Below, piece after piece: positions 13,435 through 20,195 of a DNA stretch of 23,784 nt. The notes under the pieces are model-generated. The model saw only the letters and a program-made list of their open reading frames with translations, did no database searches and was not told where the DNA came from. The DNA is taken from NCBI GenBank assembly GCA_038203095.1, contig JBBREH010000020.1, positions 1-23,784 on the forward strand, written 5' to 3'. A program made the translations under genes and the position numbers. Source of the DNA: PALSA-1336 sp038203095. Lineage in GTDB: Bacteria > Patescibacteriota > Doudnabacteria > UBA920. The first letter of the stretch is position 1, and every line of letters begins with the position of its first letter.

Positions 13435-14003
13435 TAACCGGAATGTCCGTCAGAGACAACACCGTCCTTGGCGGGAAAAGATATTTTCTTATCTGCGTCA
13501 TTTTTCTTTTAGCCACTGGGTGTAGCCAGTCTGCTTCGGTTAAGAATGTTCAAAAGCAGCCTGTAACATCAACAATGCCTGAGGTTTCGACTTCTACCAT
13601 AAAGTCCTTGTCTTTGCCAATTAAATATAACAACAAAAAGTATGGATTTATTTTTTCTTTGCCTGCTGACTGGCAGGGGTTCTCTATTTATACTACCAGC
13701 TGGAGCGGGGGTGATAAAAATGGAAAACAAACCGAAACTGGGCCGATAATTAATATCAGAAACCCAAAGTGGACTCAAGCAAAACCTTACGAGGATATTC
13801 CGGTTATGGTATTTACCATTGACCAATGGAAGTCTGTCATTGCAGAAAAACTTATTGTTAGCGCCGCCCCTTTTGGACCTTCTAAGCTCGGCAGTAACAA
13901 CCTTTACGTTTTTGCTTTGCCCGCAAGGTATAATTATGATTTTAGTACAGGATACGAAGATGTTGAGAAAATTATCGGGAGTAATCCCTTAAAAGGGTAT
14001 TGA
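13431..14003 (+). CDS. Putative lipoprotein
   Basis: A 190-residue protein. Residues 16-31 (KRYFLICVIFLLATGC) form a lipoprotein signal with lipobox LATGC and the modified Cys at 31; the natural start may be a later codon than ATG 13431, since the first 15 residues are unusual for a signal peptide. The mature part has a Thr/Ser-rich linker, then KKYGFIFSLPADWQGFSI, a pattern common at the start of PsbP-like or stress-response domains of bacterial lipoproteins. The rest is beta-rich. It overlaps the previous gene by four bases and ends with TGA. Membrane-anchored, extracytoplasmic; role unknown. Confidence 0.7.
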   Translation: MITGMSVRDNTVLGGKRYFLICVIFLLATGCSQSASVKNVQKQPVTSTMPEVSTSTIKSLSLPIKYNNKKYGFIFSLPADWQGFSIYTTSWSGGDKNGKQTETGPIINIRNPKWTQAKPYEDIPVMVFTIDQWKSVIAEKLIVSAAPFGPSKLGSNNLYVFALPARYNYDFSTGYEDVEKIIGSNPLKGY

Positions 14004-14026
14004 GTTAGCCGGGGTGTTCGTTTCGT

Positions 14027-14055
14027 TTGACAGAATCGCCAAATATCTTTAAAAT
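14027..14055 (+). promoter_or_regulatory. Promoter before the coiled-coil gene
   Basis: TTGACA (14027-14032), 17-bp spacer, TAAAAT (14050-14055). Transcription would start about 35 nt before ATG 14097, after a short CTACGGACTACTACGGAC tandem. Confidence 0.75.
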
Positions 14056-14096
14056 ATACACTACGGACTACTACGGACTAAAATAAAATTAAATTT

Positions 14097-14414
14097 ATGG
14101 ACAAGGATATACAAGATGAATTTAATAAAATAGATATTAATTTTGATAAAGTCCAAGTTCAGTTTGGTAAAGTTAATGAGCAGTTTATTGCCGTTAATCA
14201 AAGGGTTGATAAAGCAGTGGAATTTTTGCAGACCAAAGTTGCTTTAAAAACCGACTTGGAAGAGTTTGTTACTAAAGATGAATTAAAAATACAATTGGGC
14301 AGTATTCATAATAAGTTGGATAAAATATTAACTTTTCATGAAGGGCATCATAAAACCCATGTTGTAATTGACCACCGACTGGATGTTTTAGAAGCAAAGG
14401 TGGGGGTATCTTAA
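14097..14414 (+). CDS. Small coiled-coil protein
   Basis: A 105-residue, highly charged helical protein. Residues 1-50 show heptad-like spacing (DINFDKVQVQFGKVNEQF, IAVNQRVDKAVEFLQ). Residues 54-68 contain the TDLEEFVTKDELK motif that I know from many phage and bacterial coiled-coil tail or hypothetical proteins, and the C-terminus again is helical (IDHRLDVLEAKVGV). It probably forms a homo-oligomer. Family function unknown. It has its own good promoter and lies between the lipoprotein gene and tuf; tuf could also be reached from this promoter. Confidence 0.65.
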   Translation: MDKDIQDEFNKIDINFDKVQVQFGKVNEQFIAVNQRVDKAVEFLQTKVALKTDLEEFVTKDELKIQLGSIHNKLDKILTFHEGHHKTHVVIDHRLDVLEAKVGVS

Positions 14415-14448
14415 AAAATTAAGTTTTACTTAATTTAAATAATTAATT

Positions 14449-14475
14449 TCCGCCTTTGCGTAAAGCTTTGGCGGA
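14449..14475. repeat. Degenerate copy of the GCCTTTGGCGG palindrome
   Basis: Outer half-sites TCCGCCTTTG and CTTTGGCGGA are kept while the GGATCC centre is replaced. It lies between the coiled-coil gene and tuf. Confidence 0.55.
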
Positions 14476-14504
14476 CAAGCAACCCTGGATTCCGTTGCCC
14501 CAAT

Positions 14505-14674
14505 GTTATCATTCGGGCTACGAAAAAAAGAGATACCCTCGACACTGGCGCTAATCGATAAGCGTTAGTGACGAGAGGGTCTCGGGTTGAAACGCTGTGT
14601 AGCGTGCCGATTTATCGGTAGCCAAGTATTGCCCATAAATGGGGACGTTACATACGCAGAAAGCATCAAAAACT
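14505..14674 (+). promoter_or_regulatory. Structured leader of tuf with four successive hairpins
   Basis: A possible extended -10 (TGT plus TATCAT, 14507-14512) precedes a compact array. Hairpin 1: ACCCTC (14535-14540) with GAGGGT (14575-14580), enclosing CACTGGCGCT (14543-14552) with AGCGTTAGTG (14561-14570). Hairpin 2: CGCT/AGCG (14593-14604). Hairpin 3: CCGA/TCGG (14607-14618). Hairpin 4: CCCA/TGGG (14632-14643), ending 31 nt before the start codon. No T-tract, so not a terminator. It does not look like a tRNA and I do not recognise a known riboswitch. Confidence 0.6.
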
Positions 14675-15856
14675 ATGGCAGAAAAATTTGACCGTAGCAA
14701 GACGCACGTTAACGTAGGAACCATTGGTCACGTTGACCACGGAAAAACCACGCTTACAGCTGCGATTACTACAGTGCTGGCCAAGACCGGTCACGCTAAA
14801 GCTAGAGCTTACGATTCAATCGACAACGCTCCGGAAGAAAAAGCACGCGGTATTACTATTAATACCTCACATTGTGAATATGAATCCGACAAGAGACACT
14901 ACGCTCACGTAGACTGTCCCGGTCACGCTGACTATATTAAAAATATGATTACCGGTGCCGCTCAAATGGATGGCGCAATTTTGGTAGTGAGCGCAGCTGA
15001 CGGCCCAATGCCCCAGACTCGCGAACATATTTTGCTCGCCAGACAAGTCGGTGTGCCTTACATTGTTGTGTATATGAACAAGTGTGACATGGTTCAAGAC
15101 GCCGAACTCTTGGATTTGGTGGAAGAAGAAATCCGCGATCTTTTAACCAAGTATGATTTTCCGGGAAAAGATACCCCGATTATCCGCGGTTCTGCCTTAA
15201 AAGCTTTGGAAGGCGACCCGGAATATGAAAAAACCATCCATAAATTAATTGAAACTTTGGACTCTTATATTCCTGATCCTGTACGTGAAATTGATAAGCC
15301 ATTCTTAATGCCTATTGAGGATATTTTCTCTATTGAAGGAAGAGGAACTGTGGTTACCGGTAGAATTGAGCGTGGTCAGGTTAAGATTAACGAAGAAATT
15401 GAAATAGTCGGTCTAAAGCCAACTCAAAAAACAGTGGTTACCGGCATTGAAATGTTCAACAAGCAGTTGGACAGCGGTATGGCAGGGGACAACGCGGGGA
15501 TTTTGCTCCGTGGTACCAAAAAAGACGAAGTCGAGCGCGGTCAAGTTTTGGCCAAGCCGGGTTCTATTACTCCGCACACCGAGTTTGAAACGGAAATTTA
15601 TGTTTTGACCAAAGAAGAGGGCGGTCGTCACACCCCGTTCTTTAAAGGCTACAAGCCTCAGTTCTATATTCGCACTACAGACGTAACCGGCGATGTAAAA
15701 CTCCCTGAAGGTCAGGAAATGGTTATGCCCGGTGACACCGTAAAATTGGTTGTCACCCTCATTACCCCCGTCGCTCTGGAAGAAAAAGGCAAATTCGCCA
15801 TTCGCGAAGGTGGCCATACTGTCGGAGCCGGCGTAGTTACAAAAATAATAAAGTAG
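14675..15856 (+). CDS. tuf: Elongation factor Tu
   Basis: A 393-residue EF-Tu that delivers aminoacyl-tRNA to the ribosome as a GTP complex. All nucleotide motifs are canonical: GHVDHGKTT (G1), ARGITINTSH (switch I), DCPGHADY (G3), NKCD (G4) and GSALKAL (G5). Domain 2 has GRGTVVTGRIERG and domain 3 has FKGYKPQFYIRTTDVTG and the C-terminal IREGGHTVGAGVV. ATG 14675 is chosen over 14639 because it gives the family N-terminus (MAEKFDRSKTHVNVGTIGH) and normal length; neither has a Shine-Dalgarno. It follows the structured leader and ends with a strong terminator, so it can be expressed apart from the rest of str. Confidence 0.98.
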   Translation: MAEKFDRSKTHVNVGTIGHVDHGKTTLTAAITTVLAKTGHAKARAYDSIDNAPEEKARGITINTSHCEYESDKRHYAHVDCPGHADYIKNMITGAAQMDGAILVVSAADGPMPQTREHILLARQVGVPYIVVYMNKCDMVQDAELLDLVEEEIRDLLTKYDFPGKDTPIIRGSALKALEGDPEYEKTIHKLIETLDSYIPDPVREIDKPFLMPIEDIFSIEGRGTVVTGRIERGQVKINEEIEIVGLKPTQKTVVTGIEMFNKQLDSGMAGDNAGILLRGTKKDEVERGQVLAKPGSITPHTEFETEIYVLTKEEGGRHTPFFKGYKPQFYIRTTDVTGDVKLPEGQEMVMPGDTVKLVVTLITPVALEEKGKFAIREGGHTVGAGVVTKIIK

Positions 15857-15870
15857 ACAAGTTGACAAGC

Positions 15871-15906
15871 AAGACTCCTCCGCATTTGCGGAGGAGTCTT
15901 TTATTT
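15871..15906 (+). terminator. Intrinsic terminator of tuf
   Basis: AAGACTCCTCCGC (15871-15883) pairs perfectly with GCGGAGGAGTCTT (15888-15900) over ATTT, followed by TTATTT. Confidence 0.9.
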
Positions 15907-15936
15907 GAAGATAAAAATTTAAAACCAACAAAAATG

Positions 15937-15975
15937 TCAAAAAAAATTCACGAGCCGCTGAGGTTACGACTCGTG
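15937..15975 (-). terminator. Intrinsic terminator of the minus-strand zinc-ribbon unit
   Basis: A 9-bp stem with one mismatch (CACGAGTCG with CGGCTCGTG on the minus strand) is followed by AA and U8 (15946-15939). It lies 28 nt past the stop at 16003. Confidence 0.85.
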
Positions 15976-16002
15976 GTAAAATTGGCGCAGACCAGAGGTG
16001 GC

Positions 16003-16143
16003 TTAGGAAACGAAATCGTGGATTTCCTGTCCCTCGATATGACCACAAGTTAAGCAAATCTGGCCACGGCCGCGATGGACAGCTTTTTTCTGTCCTCCAC
16101 AGCATTCGCATTTTAGAACAATGGAGCATGCGGCGTGTGCCAT
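16003..16143 (-). CDS. 46-aa zinc-ribbon-like protein
   Basis: The product starts MAHAACSIVLKCECCGGQKK and continues AVHRGRGQICLTCGHIEGQE. Cysteines at 6, 12, 14, 15, 30 and 33 include C-x2-C (ICLTCGH), the form of a small zinc ribbon. Basic residues between the Cys pairs (KKAVHRGRG) would fit RNA or ribosome contact; that is inference. It lies antisense between tuf and rpsJ and ends 28 nt before a strong minus-strand terminator. The start has no Shine-Dalgarno; it may be translated by coupling from the small ORFs upstream in the same transcript. No family recognised. The much longer minus ORF in another frame (15413-16231) is mostly antisense to tuf and is not accepted. Confidence 0.6.
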   Translation of the reverse strand: MAHAACSIVLKCECCGGQKKAVHRGRGQICLTCGHIEGQEIHDFVS

Positions 16144-16231
16144 CCGTCTCGCAATAAAAATAGAGACAGGGGATCAAAATCCCAAACCATTTAACTGATT
16201 TTGGTCTTGGTCCTCCGCGACCTTTTTCCAT

Positions 16232-16294
16232 TCATAATGGCAGTCTCCGCTGCCTTTTTGTGATCATGAAATTAAGCCACCAATAATCAGTCAT
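16232..16294 (-). CDS. 20-codon leader-like ORF with tandem Trp and good Shine-Dalgarno
   Basis: The reading frame encodes MTDYWWLNFMITKRQRRLPL. GGAAGGAG ends 7 nt before the ATG. The second half overlaps a GGCAG...CTGCC hairpin, and the stop codon is directly followed by another ATG (16231) and overlaps one in a third frame (ATGA). Two adjacent Trp codons and an adjacent hairpin resemble a leader peptide, but no biosynthetic gene follows. It may simply initiate ribosomes on the zinc-ribbon transcript. Confidence 0.4.
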   Translation of the reverse strand: MTDYWWLNFMITKRQRRLPL

Positions 16295-16360
16295 GGGGTA
16301 ACTCCTTCCTTATTGTTCTTTAAAGTATCAGAACTACTTAAGTATCTTAATTATAAAAAT

Positions 16361-16426
16361 GTAAAAAACAGCCAATTATTGGCTGTTTGAAGAGAAATTT
16401 ATTAATCTAGTATGAACGGCACTAGT
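16361..16426 (-). ncRNA. Candidate ~65-nt short RNA or attenuated leader
   Basis: A consensus minus-strand promoter (16461-16433) would start RNA near 16426. An intrinsic terminator follows: AACAGCCAA with TTGGCTGTT (16387-16367) and U6 (16368-16363). The 5' part can form ATGAAC...GTTCAT or, alternatively, CTAGT...ACTAG. The product is either a free short RNA or a leader that controls read-through into the zinc-ribbon gene. Confidence 0.55.
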
Positions 16427-16432
16427 TCATGT

Positions 16433-16461
16433 ATTATACTACTTTTTAAACATTTTGTCAA
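16433..16461 (-). promoter_or_regulatory. Perfect consensus promoter, minus strand
   Basis: TTGACA (16461-16456), 17-bp spacer, TATAAT (16438-16433). It is the best sigma-70-type match in the window and is back to back with the S10-operon promoter. Confidence 0.9.
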
Positions 16462-16477
16462 CCTTGTTTATAATCCC

Positions 16478-16506
16478 TTGACAATTTATTAAAGTTGGTT
16501 TAAACT
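16478..16506 (+). promoter_or_regulatory. Promoter of the S10 operon
   Basis: TTGACA (16478-16483), 17-bp spacer, TAAACT (16501-16506). The leader before rpsJ would be about 105 nt and AT-rich. Confidence 0.75.
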
Positions 16507-16617
16507 ATTGCAAGTGACTAAAAAAGCTATATAAAAAGGCTATTTTTAAGCACTAAGTTTATTAATCAAAGATTTGTACATCGGCAATTTTCGTAAGTAT
16601 TAAACAGTAGATTAACA

Positions 16618-16947
16618 ATGGACAAGACTGCTCCGGCGTCCGCGCCAAAAATCCGCATAAAAATAAGAGCTTATGATCATAAATTAATTGATCAGAGCGC
16701 TAAGCAAATTGTTGACACGGCCAAAAGAACTGGCGCGACAATTTCCGGTCCTGTGCCATTGCCTACGGAAAAGACTAAATATACTGTTTTGCGTTCGACT
16801 TTCGTTCACAAAGATAGCCGTGAACAGTTTGAAATGCGTGTGCATAAACGGTTGATTGATATTTTAAACGCCACCCCCAAGACTATTGATTCTCTGACAA
16901 ACTTGAACTTACCGGCGGGCGTGGATGTGGAAATTAAGATGAGTTAA
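16618..16947 (+). CDS. rpsJ: 30S ribosomal protein S10
   Basis: A 109-residue S10 with the diagnostic segments IRIKIRAYDHKLIDQSAKQI, TGATISGPVPLPTEK, YTVLRSTFVHKDSREQFEMR and VHKRLIDI. It is part of the 30S head and, in other bacteria, a partner of NusB in antitermination. It is the first gene of the S10 operon, behind the promoter at 16478-16506. It has a short N-terminal extension (MDKTAPASAPK) compared with E. coli. ATG 16618 is preceded by GATTAACA without Shine-Dalgarno. Confidence 0.98.
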   Translation: MDKTAPASAPKIRIKIRAYDHKLIDQSAKQIVDTAKRTGATISGPVPLPTEKTKYTVLRSTFVHKDSREQFEMRVHKRLIDILNATPKTIDSLTNLNLPAGVDVEIKMS

Positions 16948-17002
16948 TCGAGGAAAAACGCGGAATGACGCGAAAGCGATAATCCAATAATTTGTGAATT
17001 AG

Positions 17003-17107
17003 TTCTCTTAGGCCAAACCCACCAGCCGGTGGGTCAATCAAAGAGAAAACGATTCGCGCGAATAGCCAAAGATAGTTAAGACTATCATTGTTTATGCGGG
17101 CGAATCG
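17003..17107 (+). promoter_or_regulatory. Structured element between rpsJ and rplC
   Basis: Element 1: TTCTCTT (17003-17009) with AAGAGAA (17041-17047), enclosing CCCACC...GGTGGG. Element 2: CGATTCGC (17050-17057) with GCGAATCG (17100-17107), enclosing GATAGT...ACTATC (17071-17086). A T-rich stretch (TTTTTGCTTTTT) begins about 8 nt later. The spacer 16948-17229 has no ORF. It could be an autoregulatory or attenuation site; its form does not match the E. coli S10 leader that I know. Confidence 0.55.
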
Positions 17108-17133
17108 TGCCGGCATTTTTGCTTTTTATATCT

Positions 17134-17216
17134 CTACTAAATACTAAAGTATACTAAAAATACTAAAGTGTTGACCGGAGATTTAGTATATTTCGTATTT
17201 TTTTAGTATTTAGTAG
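17134..17216 (+). repeat. Spacer hairpin family A, copy 1 (before rplC)
   Basis: Arms of about 35 nt start with CTACTAAATACTAAA and end with TTTAGTATTTAGTAG, loop GTGTTGACCGGAG. It ends 13 nt before the rplC start. Confidence 0.9.
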
Positions 17217-17229
17217 AAAACTTTTTTAT

Positions 17230-17892
17230 ATGAACTTCTTAGTAGGAAAAAAGTTAAATATGACACAGTACTTTGACTCCGCTTCCGGCGAAGTTATTCC
17301 TGTTACCGTGATTAAGGCCGGTTCAATGGTTGTTACGCAGGTGAAATCGGAGGCTAAGGATAAATATAGCGCTGTTCAAGTCGGTATTGGTAAAAAGAAA
17401 AAAGTATCTAAATCAGTTCAGGGTCACTTGAAGGGTTTGGGTAATTTTGCGGTTTTATCAGAATTCAGAGTGAGTGACGGCAAAGTATATGAGCGCGGAC
17501 AAAAGTTAGAAATTGCCGGTTTTGTGCCGGGTGAATTTGTAAACGTTATTGGCGTAAGTAAGGGTCGCGGTTTTGCCGGTGCCATGAAGCGCCACGGTTT
17601 TCACGGTTTTCCAATGTCCCACGGACACAACAAGCCTCGAAGTGTAGGAAGTATTGGTCAGCGTTTTCCCCAGCACGTTAGAAAAGGTATGAGGATGTCC
17701 GGACATATGGGCGTAGATCAGGTCACGGTTAAAAATTTACAAATTGTAGAAGTGGATGTTAAGAAAAATTTAATTACAGTTAAAGGCGCAGTACCGGGAC
17801 ACAGAAACGGCCTAGTTAAAGTTATTTCCACAGGTAAGATTCAGCCATTAGTGAGAATGGAAGTAGTTAAGGAAGAGAAGAAGAAAAAATAA
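17230..17892 (+). CDS. rplC: 50S ribosomal protein L3
   Basis: A 220-residue L3, an early-assembling protein near the peptidyl-transferase centre. Family marks are MNFLVGKKLNMTQYFDSASG with VIPVTVI at the N-terminus, GVSKGRGFAGAMKRHGFHG, the glutamine methylation-type loop GSIGQRFPQHVRKGMRMSGH, and VKGAVPGHRNGLV near the C-terminus. It ends in a Lys-rich tail (EEKKKK). It follows S10 after a 280-nt spacer with two structured elements and hairpin A1, and is followed by hairpin A2, which starts one or two bases past the stop. No Shine-Dalgarno (TTTTTTATATG). Confidence 0.98.
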   Translation: MNFLVGKKLNMTQYFDSASGEVIPVTVIKAGSMVVTQVKSEAKDKYSAVQVGIGKKKKVSKSVQGHLKGLGNFAVLSEFRVSDGKVYERGQKLEIAGFVPGEFVNVIGVSKGRGFAGAMKRHGFHGFPMSHGHNKPRSVGSIGQRFPQHVRKGMRMSGHMGVDQVTVKNLQIVEVDVKKNLITVKGAVPGHRNGLVKVISTGKIQPLVRMEVVKEEKKKK

Positions 17893-17893
17893 T

Positions 17894-17978
17894 CTTTACT
17901 AAATACTAAAGTATACTAAAAATACTAAACCATTGAACAGAGATTTCGTACATTTCGTACATTTTAGTATTTAGTAGA
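17894..17978 (+). repeat. Spacer hairpin family A, copy 2 (rplC-rplD)
   Basis: TTTACTAAATACTAAAG at the left and TTTTAGTATTTAGTAG at the right, loop CCATTGAACAGAG. It begins 1-2 nt after the rplC stop and ends 14 nt before the rplD start. The first base of the arm differs (TTTACT for CTACT). Confidence 0.9.
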
Positions 17979-17992
17979 AGCTAATTTGCATT

Positions 17993-18667
17993 ATGAAGGT
18001 AAGCGTATACAACCAAAAAGGTGAAGTCGTCGGCGATGTAGAGCTTAGCTCTAAGATTTTTGATGTTAAGCCCAATGAGCATCTTTTGGCCGAGGCTGTT
18101 AGAATTCAGCAATCCAATGCCAGAAGCGGTACAGCCAACACCAAGACTCGCGGCGAAGTTCGCGGTGGCGGTAAAAAGCCATGGAAGCAAAAAGGCACCG
18201 GTCGCGCGCGCGTGGGTAGCACTAGAAGTCCCATTTGGCGCCACGGGGGTATTACTTTTGGTCCCCGCGCCAACCGTAACTGGGAATTAAAAATCAATAA
18301 AAAGGCTAAGACTCAAGCCTTGTTTATGACCCTAACAGATAAAGTTAAAGAAAACCGTTTTATTGTGATTGACCGAATGGTTATGGATCAGCCCAAGACT
18401 AAAGAGTTCAACGCCATCTTTAAAGGCTTAAGTTTGGGATTATCCGCTAAAGGCGGATCCGCCTCTGGTGGAAAAGATTTAGGCAAGAAGCAATTGTTGG
18501 TAACTCCGAAAAAGGATGATAATATTGCCCGCTCCAGTCGCAACGTTAAGTCAGTAAAACTGGTTTTGGCCAACAGCTTGAATTTAATTGATGTTATTAC
18601 CGCTCATAGTTTGATTGTTTTAAAAGACAGTTTACCGGTGATTGAGAAAACGTATTTAAAAAAGTAA
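17993..18667 (+). CDS. rplD: 50S ribosomal protein L4 with an in-frame palindrome insertion
   Basis: A 224-residue L4, which lines the exit tunnel and, in E. coli, also represses the S10 operon. Recognised by VRIQQSNARSGTANTKTRGE, VRGGGKKPWKQKGTGRARVG, STRSPIWRHGGITFGPR and the C-terminal SLNLIDVITAHSLIVLKDSL. Residues 151-160 read SAKGGSASGG, encoded exactly by a copy of the 30-bp palindrome. They sit between the helix KEFNAIFKGLSLGL and the strand KKQLLVTP, where other L4 proteins have a short surface loop. The rest is intact, so the insertion is evidently tolerated. No Shine-Dalgarno. Confidence 0.97.
   Translation: MKVSVYNQKGEVVGDVELSSKIFDVKPNEHLLAEAVRIQQSNARSGTANTKTRGEVRGGGKKPWKQKGTGRARVGSTRSPIWRHGGITFGPRANRNWELKINKKAKTQALFMTLTDKVKENRFIVIDRMVMDQPKTKEFNAIFKGLSLGLSAKGGSASGGKDLGKKQLLVTPKKDDNIARSSRNVKSVKLVLANSLNLIDVITAHSLIVLKDSLPVIEKTYLKK
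18443..18472. repeat. GGATCC palindrome copy inside rplD
   Basis: A 30-bp copy with the half-sites TCCGCTAAAGGCGGA and TCCGCCTCTGGTGGA, in frame as SAKGGSASGG. Confidence 0.9.
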
Positions 18668-18670
18668 TAA

Positions 18671-18767
18671 GTTAAAAGTTATGGAAGCCGGTATGGTTTT
18701 AGGTAGTAAGTTGTAGGGTACTTAAAACCATCAACTTATAACCATACTGGCCTTTATAACCAACAAC
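18671..18767 (+). repeat. Spacer hairpin between rplD and rplW (different sequence family)
   Basis: The left arm contains GTTATGGAAGCCGGTATGG, followed by a TTTTAGG stretch. The right arm contains AACCATACTGGCCTTTATAA. They pair imperfectly over nearly the whole 111-nt spacer. Confidence 0.75.
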
Positions 18768-18778
18768 TATTAATTAAG

Positions 18779-19141
18779 ATGGCACTATTCGCAACAAAAG
18801 AAGATGAAAAGAAAGATGTCGACTACAAGGTTGACGCGTCTTCTGCTCAGGCTTTAAAAATCCCATCGGTTTTAATACAGCCCAGGATTTCCGAAAAATC
18901 CGGCAAGTTGGCCGCTATGAACAAGTATGTATTTAAAGTTAAAAATAGTGCCAATAAAGTGGAAGTTAAGAAAGCAGTGGAAAATTTTTATAAAGTTCAT
19001 GTAATGCAGGTTAATATGGTAGTTAATTCCGGCAAAGCCAGGAATTTCGGACAAAGAGCCGGCCGGACCTCTTCCTTTAAGAAAGCGATAGTGACATTAA
19101 AGAAAGGTGATAGCATACAGGGATTGACCGATGTAGTATAA
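18779..19141 (+). CDS. rplW: 50S ribosomal protein L23
   Basis: A 120-residue L23, at the exit of the peptide tunnel where nascent-chain factors dock. The core begins at about residue 31 with LIQPRISEKSGKLAAMNKYV and continues with FKVKNSANKVEVKKAVENFY, then VHVMQVNMV and an RNA-binding loop with GKARNFGQRAGRTSSFKKA. The first 25-30 residues (ATKEDEKKDVDYKVD) are a charged N-terminal extension not present in E. coli L23. Fourth gene of the operon in canonical order. No Shine-Dalgarno. Confidence 0.97.
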   Translation: MALFATKEDEKKDVDYKVDASSAQALKIPSVLIQPRISEKSGKLAAMNKYVFKVKNSANKVEVKKAVENFYKVHVMQVNMVVNSGKARNFGQRAGRTSSFKKAIVTLKKGDSIQGLTDVV

Positions 19142-19145
19142 GTCT

Positions 19146-19227
19146 CTACTAAATACTAAAGTATACTAAAAATACTAAACCATTGAACAAAGATTTAGTA
19201 CATTTCGTACATTTTAGTATTTAGTAG
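19146..19227 (+). repeat. Spacer hairpin family A, copy 3 (rplW-rplB)
   Basis: It is nearly identical to copy 2, including the loop CCATTGAACAAAG. It begins 4 nt after the rplW stop and ends 20 nt before the rplB start. Confidence 0.92.
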
Positions 19228-19247
19228 AAAGTATCTAAGCAACAACC

Positions 19248-20084
19248 ATGACAGTAAAACTTTACAAACCAACCAGTGCCGGCAGACGTATCCATTCGGT
19301 TACGGATTATTCGGTATTGAATAAAAAGCACAAAACCCCGAAAGGGTTAATTGTGAGTAAAGCCAATACGGCTGGCCGTAATTTTAGCGGAAAAATTTCT
19401 GTTCGTCATCGCGGCGGCGGCGCCATTCATAAAACCAGAATTGTAGATTTTTCCCGTGGTGACAAAAAGGATATTCCGGCTACCGTTTTAACTGTTGAAT
19501 ATGACCCAACTCGCACAGCGTTTATATCTTTACTGGCTTATAAGGACGGTACTAAACGTTTTATTTTAACTCCCGAAGGTCTTAAAGTCGGTGACAAAGT
19601 TATGTACGGTGAAACCGCTGAAATTTTGCCAGGTAACCGCTTGGCCATAAAAAATATTCCAGTAGGTTCTTTAATCCACGACATAGAACTTATTCCCGGT
19701 CAGGGCGGTAAAATTGCCCGCAGTGCCGGTGGCTACGCCACTCTGCAAAATATGGAAAATGGCTATGCTATGTTAAAATTACCGAGTGGTGAAATTAGAA
19801 AAGTCCGCGATACAGCTTTGGCATCAATTGGGCAATTAGCCAACGCAGACTGGATGAACGTTAGAATCGGCAAGGCCGGCCGCAGTCGTCATATGGGCTG
19901 GAGACCAAGTGTAAGAGGTAAAGCTATGAACCCGGTAGATCACCCGCACGGCGGAGGTGAAGGCCATAACCCAATTGGTATGAAATATCCAAAAACCCCC
20001 TGGGGAAAACACGCGATTGGGGTAAAGACGAGACTTAAGAAAAAGTATAGTAATATGATGATAATTAAGAGAAGGTCAAAGTAA
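19248..20084 (+). CDS. rplB: 50S ribosomal protein L2
   Basis: A 278-residue L2, one of the most conserved large-subunit proteins, needed for subunit association and peptidyl transfer. Marks: MTVKLYKPTSAGRRIHSVTD, GKISVRHRGGGAIHKTRIVD, VEYDPTRTAFISLLAYKDG, GSLIHDIELIPGQGGKIARS and AGGYATLQ. The C-terminal GRSRHMGWRPSVRGKAMNPV followed by DHPHGGGEG contains the conserved functionally important His. Length is normal. Hairpin A3 precedes it, and a CGCAGAT-type hairpin spacer follows. No Shine-Dalgarno (AAGCAACAACCATG). Confidence 0.98.
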   Translation: MTVKLYKPTSAGRRIHSVTDYSVLNKKHKTPKGLIVSKANTAGRNFSGKISVRHRGGGAIHKTRIVDFSRGDKKDIPATVLTVEYDPTRTAFISLLAYKDGTKRFILTPEGLKVGDKVMYGETAEILPGNRLAIKNIPVGSLIHDIELIPGQGGKIARSAGGYATLQNMENGYAMLKLPSGEIRKVRDTALASIGQLANADWMNVRIGKAGRSRHMGWRPSVRGKAMNPVDHPHGGGEGHNPIGMKYPKTPWGKHAIGVKTRLKKKYSNMMIIKRRSK

Positions 20085-20094
20085 ATTTTAGTTC

Positions 20095-20174
20095 GCGGAT
20101 ATACAGATTACGCGGATCACGCAGATCAAATATAAAGCTTTGGTCTTCGACATCCGCGGCATCTGTGTCATCCG
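20095..20174 (+). repeat. Spacer hairpin between rplB and rpsS built from CGCAGAT-type words
   Basis: The left arm (GCGGATATACAGATTACGCG then GATCACGCAGATC) and the right arm (GACATCCGCGG then CATCTGTGTCATCCG) are complementary. The words are those of the degenerate repeat in the str leader (7807-7885). Confidence 0.75.
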
Positions 20175-20195
20175 TTTATTAGCGAGATAAACCCT

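Noticed and set aside
13432..14003. Possible reassignment of TGA (code 25 lineages)
   Set aside because: Two genes end naturally at TGA, with plausible lengths, and no conserved protein has an internal TGA.
14520..14643. tRNA-like fold before tuf
   Set aside because: No acceptor stem, anticodon loop or T-loop consensus can be aligned.
15413..16231. 272-codon open frame on the minus strand opposite tuf
   Set aside because: Most of it is the antisense frame of the highly conserved tuf gene and the tuf terminator lies inside it. The predicted protein has no recognisable domain.
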